A DNA stretch of 64,000 nucleotides from CAZMRF01 sp964568735 (GTDB lineage: Bacteria > Acidobacteriota > Polarisedimenticolia > JACPZX01): the NCBI GenBank assembly GCA_964568735.1, contig CAZMRF010000007.1, positions 40,611-104,610 on the forward strand, written 5' to 3'. Position 1 is the first letter of the stretch; each line of letters starts with the position of its first letter. Under the pieces are notes generated by a model, which did no database searches, was not told the origin of the DNA, and saw only the letters and a program-made list of their open reading frames with translations. Position numbers and translations under genes: made by a program. This document shows positions 27,701 to 36,156 of this stretch, piece by piece.

Positions 27701-28123
27701 TCGAATTGCTCCGACAATTGCCCCGCCGAGTGGAACCCGCTTCAAGACGACGGCGACACCGACGGAAGGGGCGACCTCTGCGACTGCGCTCCGCTCGATC
27801 CCGCGGCCTTCACGGCACCGTCGGACATCGCCGGGCTCGATCTCGCGCCGGATGCATCGACTCTGACCTGGGCACCCTCCGCCACGGGCAGCGGGACGCT
27901 CTACGACGTGGTGCGGGGAAGCCTCTCGCAGCTCCCCGTGGGGACGGGACCCTCCGAAGCCTGCCTCGAGTCGGGCTCGTCCGACGCGATGGCACTCGAT
28001 CCCGAGATCCCGCCTCCGGGCTCGGGTCACTACTACATCGTCCGGGCCAGGAACGGCTGCGGCACCGGGACGTACGGTTTCCAGGCCGGAGCCGCCGAGC
28101 GGGCTTCCCCGGCCTGCCCGTAG
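24758..28123 (+). CDS. Large secreted protein: BNR/sortilin-like propeller, FN3-like modules, thrombospondin type-3 repeat
   Basis: GTG at 24758 follows a G-rich ribosome site; the upstream in-frame codons look non-coding. The product has 1121 residues with a signal peptide (LLSCALAHLLAAPAGAAP). The N-terminal 750 residues contain repeated YRSLDGGGRWEP, LKSTDRGLSWEP, FESLDRGLSWLP and YRSRDSGGSWEP motifs. These are Asp-box/BNR blades of a VPS10/sialidase-like propeller. FN3-like segments (GYELHYGF, GYRVYRSAGSPGGPF) come next, then a calcium-binding type-3 motif (DNCPAEWNPLQDDGDTDGRG) and a C-terminal module ending CGTGTYG...ACP. It is an extracellular or surface protein of unknown ligand. Confidence 0.8.
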   Translation: MRRIRQALLSCALAHLLAAPAGAAPAPPPPGLPATEQVPVLSQPFNRGSQLVISQANPDVMYWIVDGLGVLKSTDRGLSWEPKNDGLPNLATLSLAIHPQDPDHLMVGFLGHFTAQGDRPYRSLDGGGRWEPTVVCEREDGLENLRQQCDAARVLFDPTAPSRFYLLVISQFDACGAFYRSCDLGASYDRNPRCLPPGGPRPPCSSADPEPVNNFGSNDGSILEVHPLTGDLLGTTGVHPLESALMTSRNKGGLWTYEDVADTTGSFVGSTDQGRTSLFIRALVLAPSDPDVRYASLEGSRCTDGKAHPVSFACPPPFAVVPQPPLVVRWFGEMSASVECSGSNDCDGDPFPDRLWRPLFDVQASSPGSGAQALLVDPTDPDRLFAAVTGSVSASNELLMLTPASESDPTATPWRKRLIHTGFGSPASLVRDPGDPGAFFLVDRTSIRRFASDDGWQSWQASTTADLGGVHHVYDLLETRGSDGPRIVAATTTAIWVADELGLGWTTSDAFAMQAASRPAVAPSDPDRVYAKRTWALTIGTGGFDEMTEMDNVSARRSVMCTNVFHQVAVDPDDPSVVYAATGAGIWSHPYARVPADPAEVDTISREWVALARSADGLDDEYIWSLAFDLDDPGHNRILAGSRSGAIFESLDRGLSWLPSPMSLPASVTNQLRDVRDIRLVGPRGYAATGAGILAREEPSAPWRASLTGDRMSRIAPGATGASRLYAAGEAGLYRSRDSGGSWEPLDLVPAPPYGAVLETKSRDGRHHLWVPDFSAGLFRISTTMTARPGSSPQQIVLDWQASPGGPPVTGYELHYGFDPDLFSGAGAAEGSSPIHLGPVTTATLTGLDLSSGPLYVALKGEDNGGQPGPIGLPLQVDPGYVFSPAIEASDAGSCPPAMLLEWDPVPGAAGYRVYRSAGSPGGPFEAIATLEAPATSFEDAGVSPGAVFAYFMTTLSAGSETTGGNIAQAQVIDDSDLDEISNCSDNCPAEWNPLQDDGDTDGRGDLCDCAPLDPAAFTAPSDIAGLDLAPDASTLTWAPSATGSGTLYDVVRGSLSQLPVGTGPSEACLESGSSDAMALDPEIPPPGSGHYYIVRARNGCGTGTYGFQAGAAERASPACP

Positions 28124-28125
28124 GA

Positions 28126-28150
28126 GGGGGCGGCCCGGACGGCCACCCCC
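28126..28150. terminator. GC-rich hairpin between convergent genes
   Basis: GGGGGCGGCC (28126-28135) faces GGCCACCCCC (28141-28150), a 10-bp stem with one mismatch and a 5-nt loop. It starts three bases after the stop of the secreted propeller gene and sits before the end of the convergent collagen-like gene. No T-tract. Confidence 0.45.
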
Positions 28151-28165
28151 TGATCTTGCTGCTGT

Positions 28166-28954
28166 CTACTTGACCGTAACGCTTCCGATGTACCGTGCCG
28201 GCACCGGCGGCCCGGCCCACCAGGTGCCCGGGCAGAAGTACTGCAGCGACTTGTCGAAGGCGATGTAGTAGGTGCCCGGCGTCGAGGGCGCCGTGAGGTT
28301 GAAGCTCACGCTTCCCGTGTTTCCGCCGGATCCCGGGATCCCCTCATAGATGCAGAGCGCGGGATCCTGGTTCGCGAAGCCGATCATGATCTGCTCGATG
28401 CAGCCCGGGCAGTAGGTGTCCCTGATCTCGTAGCTCAGTTCCACGGCGATCGAGCTGCCGGGAGCCACGATCGACGTGATCTTTGCTCCGTTGAGCATGA
28501 CGGCCGAGAGAGTCGTCTCTTCATAGGTTGGGATCGCCCCGTAGGCCAGAGTGGCCCCAGGACCCGGTTCACCTGTATTGCCCTTCGGACCCGTGGGACC
28601 AGCCTGGCCAGCGGGGCCAGCCGGGCCCATGTCTCCCGCAGGACCTGGCGGGCCGACGGGGCCTGCAGCACCAGCCGCGCCCGTGGCGCCGGCGGGACCA
28701 GCCGGGCCGACGGCACCTGCCGGACCTGTGGGACCAGCCTGCCCGGCCGGACCTGCGGGTCCCTGCAGGCCGACCGCCGCGGGATCGACCTGCATCTCCT
28801 TGGCGGGACAGGCGACCCGCAGGTGGAGATCGGCGCCGTCTTTCATCATGCCTGTCCTGGGGTCCTTCTTCGCGCACAGGATCATCGCGTCGGCATGCGT
28901 GACGAACCCCAGGACGGCGAGCGCCACTGCGATGGATATCAGTCGTTTCATCAT
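28166..28954 (-). CDS. Secreted collagen-like (Gly-X-Y repeat) protein
   Basis: ATG at 28954 opens a 262-residue protein; a second ATG follows directly. A signal peptide (LISIAVALAVLGFVTHADA) is followed by a short Cys-containing domain. About 24 uninterrupted Gly-X-Y triplets span residues 62-133 (GPAGPAGQAGPTGPAGAVGP and onward). The C-terminal beta-rich domain has four Cys (TYCPGCIEQ, ALCIYEG, YFCPGTWW) and could be the trimerisation or binding head. Bacterial collagen-like proteins form surface or secreted triple helices. Longer upstream in-frame starts would add an arginine-rich stretch without a signal sequence, so they were not used. Confidence 0.85.
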   Translation of the reverse strand: MMKRLISIAVALAVLGFVTHADAMILCAKKDPRTGMMKDGADLHLRVACPAKEMQVDPAAVGLQGPAGPAGQAGPTGPAGAVGPAGPAGATGAAGAAGPVGPPGPAGDMGPAGPAGQAGPTGPKGNTGEPGPGATLAYGAIPTYEETTLSAVMLNGAKITSIVAPGSSIAVELSYEIRDTYCPGCIEQIMIGFANQDPALCIYEGIPGSGGNTGSVSFNLTAPSTPGTYYIAFDKSLQYFCPGTWWAGPPVPARYIGSVTVK

Positions 28955-29422
28955 GGGTTGTTCTCTCGCGTCATGGCGATCCTCGCATGTGAAGCTCGGA
29001 TCGCCGGCGCATGGACGGGCCGGCGTGCGACGTATTGCTTCACGCAGCGCCGGGCCGCACCCCGCGGGCATGGTCTCAGTGCGAACTCACCGATCTGCCG
29101 CGACAACTCCGCACCACGATCGTACTCACGCCCGGCCGGAGCGTGCCGGCGCTGCCGGGCGCGCATCGGACGCGCCGGCCGGTTCAGCGTATGGCGGTGG
29201 GATTGAAGGATCGGTGAGGCAGCAGGGGTGGGGCGAAGAGCCCGGGGGCCCCCTGGCCCCCAATGGTGAGCTTCGAGAGAGAATGCTCACGCCGCGACCG
29301 GATGGAGGGAGCGGAAGACCCCTTATACTCCCCTGCAGACTTCGATGTCAATGGCGAGATCCATCGCCGCAGGGGCCGTTTCAGAGGGTGACCGCCTGAG
29401 GATGGCCCTGGCGCACCACGCT
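28955..29422. other. 468-bp intergenic region without a supported gene
   Basis: No reading frame here shows protein-like composition. Near 29253-29273 there is a short G/C-run hairpin (GGGGGCCCCCTGGCCCCC). TTATACTCCC at 29321-29330 is an AT-rich spot, but no complete promoter is recognisable. Confidence 0.5.
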
Positions 29423-31711
29423 TCAGCCGTTCAGCCGATCCAGCCCCACGCGCCGGCGTAACTCGCTGAAGCGGGGATCGCCTCGCAGCGGCGCGACCCG
29501 CGGATCGACGTCGAGGAAGGCGAACCAGTGGGCCCGCTCCTTCAGGGCCGCGTCGAGCAGGACGAAGGCGGCGTCAATCTCGCCCAGCGCCGTCCGGACT
29601 AGCGCCGTGAGGAACGAAGAGACGTAGACCTCGCCCCGGCGCCCCTCGAGCTGGGCGAGGAGCCGCCGCGCCTCATCGGCGTTGCCGGCGCGCGCGTGGC
29701 CATAGGCCAGGAAGGCCTCGGTGAAGGGGACGTTTCCCGCGTGGCAGTTGGCCTTTTCGAACTCTTCGAGCGCTTCGCCGTGATCCCCCGTCTCCAGGAG
29801 CGCCCATCCGCAATAGAGCCTCCCGAGAGCGAAGCTCCGGTCGAACTCCTGCGTGCGGCGCAGCTCGTAGACGGCGCGCTCGTGATCCCCCTTGAAGTGC
29901 CAGACCCACCCCATCGCCGAGCTGTTGATGAGCGAGAGGGGATCCAGCAGGCAGGCCCTGCGGGCCATCTCGAGCGCCTCGTCGAAGCGGCGGGCCACCG
30001 TGAGGAAATTCGCGAAGTAGCGGAGCGTCTCGGAGGAGTTGGGGTTGCCCTCGAGGGCCTTGCGGAGGCTCAACTCGGCCTTCTCCCAGTCCCAGTCGTG
30101 ATAGAGCTGCGAATAACCCACGAGGGCGTGGGCGTCGCTGAGGGAAGGGTCGAGCACCAGCGCGATGGTTGCGGCGGCCTTCGCGCGGGGGAAGGCGTCG
30201 TCCGGGCGGAGGTAGCAGTAGAAGCCAAGGATGTTGCAGGCCTCGGCCACCCCGGCGTGCGCCAGCGCGAAGGTGGGCTCGATCTCGATGGCCCGGTTGA
30301 AGTGATCGAGGCTCTTCCGGAGTGTCTCCTCCGTCCGGCGATTCCAGTAGTAGCGCCCTTTGAGGTAGGCATCGTAGGCCTCGGGCGCCATCGGGCGCGC
30401 CGAGGTCAGCCGCGCGTGCGTCTTCTCGTCGAGCTTCCCCGCGATCTCGTGCGCGATGGCATGAGATACCTCGCGCTGCAGCGCCAGGACGTCCTCCAGG
30501 CTCCTCTCGTAGCTCTGTGCCCAGAGCGTCGTGTCGGTGGCGACGTTCACCAGCTCCACCGTGATCCTGACGCGGCCGCCCCCGCGGAGGATGGAGCCTT
30601 CCACGATGGCGTCCACCTTCAGCTCGGCGGCGATCTCGCTGAGCCGCATCCGGCTGCCCTTGTAGTGCATGGCGGTCGTCCGGGAGATGACGCGGACGTT
30701 CGCCAGTCCGGCCAGGTCCGCGATCAGCGCCTCCGTCATCCCGTCGGCGAAGAAGTCATGATCGGGGTCGCCCGATAGGTTCCGGAGCGGCAGCACGGCC
30801 AGGGCGCGCGCCCTGGGCCCGGCGGTGAAAGGCTCCGGCACGGCGGGGGGTGGCGTGTCGAAAACGGCTGTCGAGAGGTTGCGCAGCGAGAAGGCCAGGT
30901 CCCCCGCCGTCTGAAAGCGCGCGGTCGGGTCCTTCTCAAGACATCTGAGGACTACGCTCTCGAGCTCGCGCGGAAGGGCCGAGGCGCTTCCTCCCATGGC
31001 CGCAGGGCTGTCGCGCAGGATGGCGGCCGTGCGCTCGGCCGCCGTCGGTCCGCTGAAAGCGGGCCGGCCGGCGATCATCTCGTAGAGGACGCATCCGAAG
31101 GCGAAGAGATCGGATCGAGCGTCCACCGGCTGTCCACGCGCCTGCTCGGGAGCCATGTAGCCCGCCGTCCCGAGCGTCGTTCCGGGCTGCGTCGTGTTCT
31201 TCGGAAGGGTCGGCTGAGCGGTGTCACCGCGGCGCGCCGGCTCGTCGATGCGCGCCAGGCCGAAGTCGAGGATCTTCACGTGGTTGTCGCGCGTGATGAA
31301 GATGTTCTCCGGCTTCAGATCGCGGTGGACGATGCCCCTGGCGTGGGCCGCACCCAGGCCGTCGGCGATAGCCGTGGCGAACTCGACGGCCCGGCGCCAG
31401 GGCAGCGCTCCCCCCCGGAGACGGTCCCTGAGCGTTTCGCCCTCCAGCAGCTCCATGACGGCGTAGGTGACTCCCTCCGCCTCGCCGAAATCGTGGATGG
31501 CCAGGATGCTGGGATGGGTCAGCGAGGCGATGGCCTTCGCTTCACGCCTGAATCGCGCCTGTCGCTCGGGGTCCTTCGCCACCTCGGCAGGCAGTACTTT
31601 GAGCGCGACCTTGCGCTCCAGGCGGCAGTCCTCCGCGAGGTAGACCTCACCCATCCCGCCACGGCCCACTTCGCCGAGGATCGTGTACTGGTCGAGGCGC
31701 TTGCCTATCAC
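29423..31711 (-). CDS. Ser/Thr protein kinase with TolB/FlgO-like domain and TPR repeats
   Basis: The start used is GTG at 31711, giving 762 residues that begin IGKRLDQYTILGEVG, the usual N-terminus of these kinases; the open frame extends to 31861 but would overlap the next gene. The kinase domain is complete: GRGGMGEVYLAED, VALKVL, IVHRDLKPENIF, DFGLAR and GTAGYMAPEQ. A TolB-N/FlgO-like domain follows (LAVLPLRNLSGDPDHDFFADGM, then AIVEGSILRGGGRVRI). It ends with TPR-type helices in the C-terminal 350 residues. No transmembrane helix separates the domains, so it is probably cytosolic. The phosphorylation target is unknown. Confidence 0.9.
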   Translation of the reverse strand: MIGKRLDQYTILGEVGRGGMGEVYLAEDCRLERKVALKVLPAEVAKDPERQARFRREAKAIASLTHPSILAIHDFGEAEGVTYAVMELLEGETLRDRLRGGALPWRRAVEFATAIADGLGAAHARGIVHRDLKPENIFITRDNHVKILDFGLARIDEPARRGDTAQPTLPKNTTQPGTTLGTAGYMAPEQARGQPVDARSDLFAFGCVLYEMIAGRPAFSGPTAAERTAAILRDSPAAMGGSASALPRELESVVLRCLEKDPTARFQTAGDLAFSLRNLSTAVFDTPPPAVPEPFTAGPRARALAVLPLRNLSGDPDHDFFADGMTEALIADLAGLANVRVISRTTAMHYKGSRMRLSEIAAELKVDAIVEGSILRGGGRVRITVELVNVATDTTLWAQSYERSLEDVLALQREVSHAIAHEIAGKLDEKTHARLTSARPMAPEAYDAYLKGRYYWNRRTEETLRKSLDHFNRAIEIEPTFALAHAGVAEACNILGFYCYLRPDDAFPRAKAAATIALVLDPSLSDAHALVGYSQLYHDWDWEKAELSLRKALEGNPNSSETLRYFANFLTVARRFDEALEMARRACLLDPLSLINSSAMGWVWHFKGDHERAVYELRRTQEFDRSFALGRLYCGWALLETGDHGEALEEFEKANCHAGNVPFTEAFLAYGHARAGNADEARRLLAQLEGRRGEVYVSSFLTALVRTALGEIDAAFVLLDAALKERAHWFAFLDVDPRVAPLRGDPRFSELRRRVGLDRLNG

Positions 31712-31799
31712 GTTGGGTAGGAGCCTTGATGAACGATGGGAGATGAACCCACGCGATTCTAACAACCGGGGGTCCCCGGCGCTTTCCTCCGGCGGCCGG

Positions 31800-32642
31800 T
31801 CAGCGTGCGGCGAGCGCCAGGTCCCATCCCATGGCCATGATCGCGAGATCGGCCATGACATGGCTGACCCAGCCGGGCAGGATCGAGGCGGACCTCTCGT
31901 AGAGCCAGGCCCAGAGAAGGCCTCCCAGGACGACGCCGATCGTGAGGGGCCCCATCAGCCAGGCGCCCGGCCCCGTGCCAAGGTACGTCCAGAGGACGAC
32001 GACGTGGTGCGACGCGAAGGCGAGGCTGCTGAGGAGCGCCGCCGCGCGGAAGCTCGTGCCGATCCGTATCCGCCTGAAGAGGAACCAGCGCCAGTAGTAC
32101 TCCTCCAGCCAGGAGTGCAGGATCGCTATGAAGACCGCCAGCAGCGCGTAGCGCAACGGCGTCGTCGCGCCCATGGCGGCCAGCCGCTCGGCCACCCTCT
32201 GCGCCGCCGCGGAGGCCGCGGGGCCGCCACGCAGCATGAAGACGTAGCCGGCACAGATCACACCCGAGATGAGAGCGCCAGAGAGCAGCCCCACCGTCAG
32301 GTGACGCATCCGCCCGGGCCCTCCCCTGCGGTCCTTTTCTTCAAGGGGCCGCGCACCCTCCCTTCGGGCGGCCACCGCTGCGATCCCGGAGCTGTCCACA
32401 TGCTGCACCTGAGGGCCGTCGCGCCTCCACGCGCCGCGGGACAGGAGCAGCCAGGCCACCGGCAGGCCGAACTGGATCGCCTTGCAGCCCAGATAAGCGA
32501 TCTGGAAGAGAGGGCCGTCCGAGAGTCGCACGAAGTAGAGCCACGCCCCGAAGGTGGGAAAGAGCGCAGCAAACACAACAACCGGGAGCTCGGCCCTGCC
32601 CGTGGATGCAGTTCCATTATCTGCGCTCGGATTACTGCTCAT
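31800..32642 (-). CDS. CPBP-family (Abi/CAAX-like) intramembrane metalloprotease
   Basis: ATG at 32642 gives 280 residues with about eight helices; an upstream in-frame start at 32717 would add an arginine-rich stretch. The glutamate pair in SWLEEYYWRWFLF (EExxxR), the histidines in FASHHVVVLW and the late GWVSHVMADL are the conserved metal and catalytic positions. A hydrophilic loop of about 30 residues (VDSSGIAAVAARREG, then EEKDRRGG) separates the N-terminal helices from the core. Family members cleave peptides in the membrane, for example in bacteriocin immunity. It lies just upstream of the kinase gene on the same strand. Confidence 0.85.
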   Translation of the reverse strand: MSSNPSADNGTASTGRAELPVVVFAALFPTFGAWLYFVRLSDGPLFQIAYLGCKAIQFGLPVAWLLLSRGAWRRDGPQVQHVDSSGIAAVAARREGARPLEEKDRRGGPGRMRHLTVGLLSGALISGVICAGYVFMLRGGPAASAAAQRVAERLAAMGATTPLRYALLAVFIAILHSWLEEYYWRWFLFRRIRIGTSFRAAALLSSLAFASHHVVVLWTYLGTGPGAWLMGPLTIGVVLGGLLWAWLYERSASILPGWVSHVMADLAIMAMGWDLALAAR

Positions 32643-32855
32643 ACGTCGGGTGAATCTCGCACGGCAGGCCCGTGAACTCCAACCGCGCTCAGGAAGCGTC
32701 CCGGACGCAACCGTCATCCGAATCCTGCAAGCGCAGGGCCCTCAATGCACAAGCACCCGTTGGCGCGTGGCGGAGGATCTCGCAGGCGTGTATCCTCGCC
32801 ACCCGCAGCCGGCCCACCCACGGGCTCGCCGCCGTCTCTCGCAGGAGTCCTCCGC

Positions 32856-34160
32856 ATGTCTTCGAAGGCCTTCCGAGCAGCACCTGCCCTCCTCCTTCTC
32901 GCGCACGCACTCGTGGGCACTCCACCGGCCGCGGCCTCCGAGTCCTACGTCATCCGTGCCGGCACCCTCATCGACGGGACTGGGGGGCCGCCCGTCACCG
33001 GCGTGTCCCTCCTGATCGAGGAGGGCCGCATCGTACGGATCGACCGCAAGATCGATCCCCCGTCGGGCGCCCGCGTCATCGACCTGTCGAAGAGGTGGGT
33101 CCTCCCGGGCCTGATCGACGCGCACGTTCACCTGACCGGCCGTGAGATCGGCGAGGGCGACTGGAAGAACTCCGCGGTCCGCGATCTGCCCCAGGAAGAC
33201 GCCATCCGCGGAGTCCGCAACGCACGGCTCACGCTCGAGGCCGGCTTCACGACGGTGCGCAACGTGGGAGCGAGCGACTACTCGGACATCGCCCTGAGGC
33301 GGGCCATCCACGACGGCGTCGTCCCCGGTCCCCGGATCATCGCAGCGGGCCACAGCCTCGGCAGCACGGGAGGCCACTGCGATACCAACGGGTTCATCCC
33401 CGGCGTGGCCGAGCGCGGACCCGCCGACGGCATCGCGGACGGAGTCGACGCCGTGATGGAAGCCGTCAGGGCGCAGATCAAGCGGGGCGCCGACGTCATC
33501 AAGTTCTGCGCCACCGGCGGCGTGCTCTCCGAGGGAGATCCCGTCGGCGTCCAGCAGTACACGCTGGAGGAGATGAAGGCCATCGTGGAGACGGCCCACA
33601 TGGGCGACCGGCGCGTGGCGGCCCACGCCCACGGCACCGAGGGAATCAAGGCGGCGCTGAGGGCCGGGGTCGACTCGATCGAGCACGGATCGATGCTCGA
33701 CGACGAAGCCATCGCGCTCTTCAAGCAGACCGGCGCCTGGCTGGTCCCCACGCTGATGGCGCAGGAGGCCGTCGAGAGGCAGGCCACCAACGGCACGCTC
33801 ACCGACATGCGCCGCGAGAAGGCCCTCTTCATCGCGCCGAGAGCGAGAGCCTCCTTCCGCAAGGCCGCCGCGGCCGGCGTGAAGATCGCGCTGGGCTCCG
33901 ATGCCGGCGTCTACCCCCACGGGACCAACGGCCGCGAGCTCGTCCTCATGGTGGACAACGGGATGTCGCCGATGGATGCCATCCTGGCCGCCACCCGGAA
34001 CGCGGCGCAGCTCCTCGGCCTGCCCGATCAGGTGGGGACGCTGGAGCCGGGGAAGGTGGCCGACGTCGTCGGGTTCGCGGGGGATCCTCTCGCCGACATC
34101 CACACCGTGACGGCGCCCGTCTTCGTCATGCACGAAGGGAGGATCGTCGTCGAGAAATAG
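32856..34160 (+). CDS. Secreted amidohydrolase, imidazolonepropionase/prolidase-like
   Basis: ATG at 32856 is preceded by AGGAG eight bases away and gives 434 residues with a signal peptide (LLLLAHALVGTPPAAA). The metal ligands of the amidohydrolase barrel are in order. They are HVH in GLIDAHVHLTG, a Lys in GADVIKFCATGG, His in AHAHGTEGIKAALRAG and DSIEHGSML, and Asp in ALGSDAGVYPHG. The beta-sandwich is closed by VGTLEPGKVADVVGFAGDPL. Exported members of this subgroup hydrolyse dipeptides such as Xaa-Pro or Xaa-Arg. It is divergent from the CPBP gene. The exact substrate is undetermined. Confidence 0.9.
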   Translation: MSSKAFRAAPALLLLAHALVGTPPAAASESYVIRAGTLIDGTGGPPVTGVSLLIEEGRIVRIDRKIDPPSGARVIDLSKRWVLPGLIDAHVHLTGREIGEGDWKNSAVRDLPQEDAIRGVRNARLTLEAGFTTVRNVGASDYSDIALRRAIHDGVVPGPRIIAAGHSLGSTGGHCDTNGFIPGVAERGPADGIADGVDAVMEAVRAQIKRGADVIKFCATGGVLSEGDPVGVQQYTLEEMKAIVETAHMGDRRVAAHAHGTEGIKAALRAGVDSIEHGSMLDDEAIALFKQTGAWLVPTLMAQEAVERQATNGTLTDMRREKALFIAPRARASFRKAAAAGVKIALGSDAGVYPHGTNGRELVLMVDNGMSPMDAILAATRNAAQLLGLPDQVGTLEPGKVADVVGFAGDPLADIHTVTAPVFVMHEGRIVVEK

Positions 34161-34175
34161 CCCGGTGACACGTTT

Positions 34176-34194
34176 CGCGGGCCGGAGGGTCGCC
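34176..34194 (+). repeat. 19-bp copy of the stem sequence of inverted-repeat element 2
   Basis: The sequence CGCGGGCCGGAGGGTCGCC here is identical to bases 35876-35894 and to the complement of 35969-35987. It sits between the convergent ends of the amidohydrolase and the repeat-protein gene. The internal part of element 2 is not present, so this is an isolated arm. Confidence 0.6.
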
Positions 34195-34232
34195 TTTCGC
34201 TCGAAGTCCCGGCGCTGGTTCGCCGGACGCCG

Positions 34233-35798
34233 CTAGGGCAGCACGTCCACCTGACGGACGTTTCCGAAGTTCTTGCGCGCAGTGTCGTTCCTGGCCAGGT
34301 CGTCGTCGAGGCCGTAGACCTGGATGTACAGAACGGGGCTCGAAGGGTTCTCCGCGAGCGCCCGCGCACAGGCCTGCCGCCACTTCTTGAGCGTCGGGGT
34401 CCACGCGGGGGACGTGAGGTAGCGGTCGCCGCTGGTGAGCCGCTTTCCCTTCGCGAACGTCGGGTCCCACGCGACGAAGACGCGGTACTTGTCGTACTGG
34501 GAGGGATCCCAGGCGATGGTCGGACGGATGGTCGAGGGGTCGCTGCAGTCGACGGCTCCCCCGGAAGCCGGATCCATCACGAGCGGCGGGCCGGCCAGGG
34601 GCTGCCCGAAGACGCCGTAGTCCGATCCGTCCTGCTCGTAGCTCTGCCAGACGACCACGAAATTCCCGCGAGGATCCGCTGCGATCGCCGGCGACGCCTG
34701 CGCGGACGTCGTGTAGGTGTTCACCGCGAACTCGCCGCCGATGGACGCCCCCGTGCTGTCGTACCGCCGCCCCGAGAGCGCGAAGTCGGAGCCGTCCTGA
34801 CCGTACGACTCCCACACGATCGCGAAGGCGCCGGCTGGATCGACGGCGATCGAGGGCTCGCGCTGTGTCTCGGTCGTGTAGGTGTTGACCTGGAACTCGA
34901 GGCCGATCGGGGCGTCCGTCCCATCGAAGCGCGCTCCAAAGACGCCGGCGACGGAGCCGTCCTGGTCCTGGCTGACCCAGGTGACCGTGACCACCCCGAA
35001 TCTGCCGATCCCGACGGAAGGGTCGAGCTGGTACCCCTCCGTGTAGGTGTTCACCAGGAACTCGGAGCCGGGCGTGCCAAAAGCATTGAAGCGGCGCGCG
35101 GCGACTCCCCTTCCCGATCCGTCCAGGCCGGCGCTGTCCCACGTCACCACGAACTCGCCCGAGGCATCCATGTCCACGGCGGGCCGCTGCTGATCGCCCG
35201 TCGTGTACGTGTTGACGATGAACTCGGGAGAGAGCCCGACGCCCCGGCGATCGAGAAGGCGCCCCACGATCCCCTCGCTCGAGCCGTCCTGCCCGGGGCT
35301 CGCCCATACCACGATGAAGGTGCCCGAGCCGTCCGTCGCCACGGAGGGTCCGAACTGGGAGCCGGTCGTATAGGTATTGACCTGGAAGGGCGGCCCGAGC
35401 GGTCCGTTCACGTCGAAGGTACGGCCGAAGACGGCGTCGGAGGAACCGTCGCCGTAGCTGTTCCAGACGACGAAGAAGATGCCCTCCCCGGCCGCGACGG
35501 CCGGGACCTCCTGTGAGTAGGTCGTGTAGGTGCTGATCTGGAAGGACGGGCCCAGGGGCGTTCCCCCCTGATCGAAGCGGCGCCCGAAGATCCCCGTGGT
35601 GTAGCCGCCCCCGTAGCCCGACCACACGACCATGAAGTCGCCCCCTTCGCGGACCGCCACCTTCGCGTTGAGCTGCGGGCCCGCCGCCGCGGGGCTGATC
35701 GGACGCTCCGGTCCGCGGAGGTAGCCCTCCGCGAACACCGCGCCGCCGGTCGCAGCGTACAAGAGCAGGAAAATGTTCAGAGGCCTCTTCAAGGGCAT
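34233..35798 (-). CDS. Secreted repeat protein with VNTYTT/VVVW beta-propeller-like repeats
   Basis: The start is either ATG at 35798 or TTG at 35792; AGGAGG touches the ATG but lies six bases from the TTG, so TTG is favoured by spacing. A signal peptide (NIFLLLYAATGGAVFA) precedes about seven repeats of roughly 55 residues. Each has F-x-VNTYTTG-x-Q, then A-x-D-x2-G-x-FVVVW-x-S and a DGS-x2-G-FGRRFD turn (for example FVVVWQSYEQDGSDYGVFG). The spacing fits blades of a propeller or beta-helix. The non-repeat C-terminus (WDPSQYDKYRVFVAWDP, ending VRQVDVLP) may be an Ig-like end domain. Surface or extracellular; ligand unknown. Confidence 0.75.
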   Translation of the reverse strand: MPLKRPLNIFLLLYAATGGAVFAEGYLRGPERPISPAAAGPQLNAKVAVREGGDFMVVWSGYGGGYTTGIFGRRFDQGGTPLGPSFQISTYTTYSQEVPAVAAGEGIFFVVWNSYGDGSSDAVFGRTFDVNGPLGPPFQVNTYTTGSQFGPSVATDGSGTFIVVWASPGQDGSSEGIVGRLLDRRGVGLSPEFIVNTYTTGDQQRPAVDMDASGEFVVTWDSAGLDGSGRGVAARRFNAFGTPGSEFLVNTYTEGYQLDPSVGIGRFGVVTVTWVSQDQDGSVAGVFGARFDGTDAPIGLEFQVNTYTTETQREPSIAVDPAGAFAIVWESYGQDGSDFALSGRRYDSTGASIGGEFAVNTYTTSAQASPAIAADPRGNFVVVWQSYEQDGSDYGVFGQPLAGPPLVMDPASGGAVDCSDPSTIRPTIAWDPSQYDKYRVFVAWDPTFAKGKRLTSGDRYLTSPAWTPTLKKWRQACARALAENPSSPVLYIQVYGLDDDLARNDTARKNFGNVRQVDVLP

Positions 35799-35875
35799 CC
35801 TCCTGCCAGTTGCGGGGGGAACAGGCTGGATCCTACCGCGATCGTCAGGACGTAGCCAGCGCCCCCACTCGATGG

Positions 35876-35987
35876 CGCGGGCCGGAGGGTCGCCCGGAGC
35901 GTACGTCTGGAGCCGGTCGAGATGATCCGCCTGGCATCGATGTGACAACGGCGGAAGTAGGAGCGCAGGGCGACCCTCCGGCCCGCG
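35876..35987. repeat. Inverted-repeat element 2: perfect 20-bp stem with 72-nt internal region
   Basis: Bases 35876-35895 are the exact reverse complement of 35968-35987. On the minus strand the internal part reads CGCTCC, then CTTCCGCCGTTGTCAC, then GATC, parallel to element 1 at 20457-20567, which has a different stem. The element sits in the 358-bp divergent gap between the repeat-protein gene and lemA, which otherwise shows only a short CGCCCGA/TCGGGCG hairpin near 36019-36040. Confidence 0.7.
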
Positions 35988-36156
35988 CTGAGTGCGGCGT
36001 AGTCGGGGGAAGGAGCGTCGCCCGAAGCGTGCGTCGGGCGCCAGGCCGTTGCCTTCACGGAGCGGAGCGCACTACCCTCCGGGCGCGCGGGAGCGTGCCG
36101 GGAACCCGGGCCGAGCCGGAAGCCATCTCAGGCCGCACGCGCAAGGGAGGATCTCC

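Noticed and set aside
28560..28780. Short-period repeats that could look like a CRISPR or tandem repeat array
   Set aside because: The 9-base periodicity is the Gly-X-Y coding repeat of the collagen-like gene; there are no direct repeats with unique spacers.
31712..31861. Upstream extension of the kinase gene
   Set aside because: It would overlap the CPBP gene and adds no recognisable sequence; the kinase N-terminus begins at the GTG at 31711.
34620..35560. Repeated DNA blocks
   Set aside because: They are codons of the VNTYTT/VVVW protein repeats and drift at third positions, so they are not a separate DNA element.
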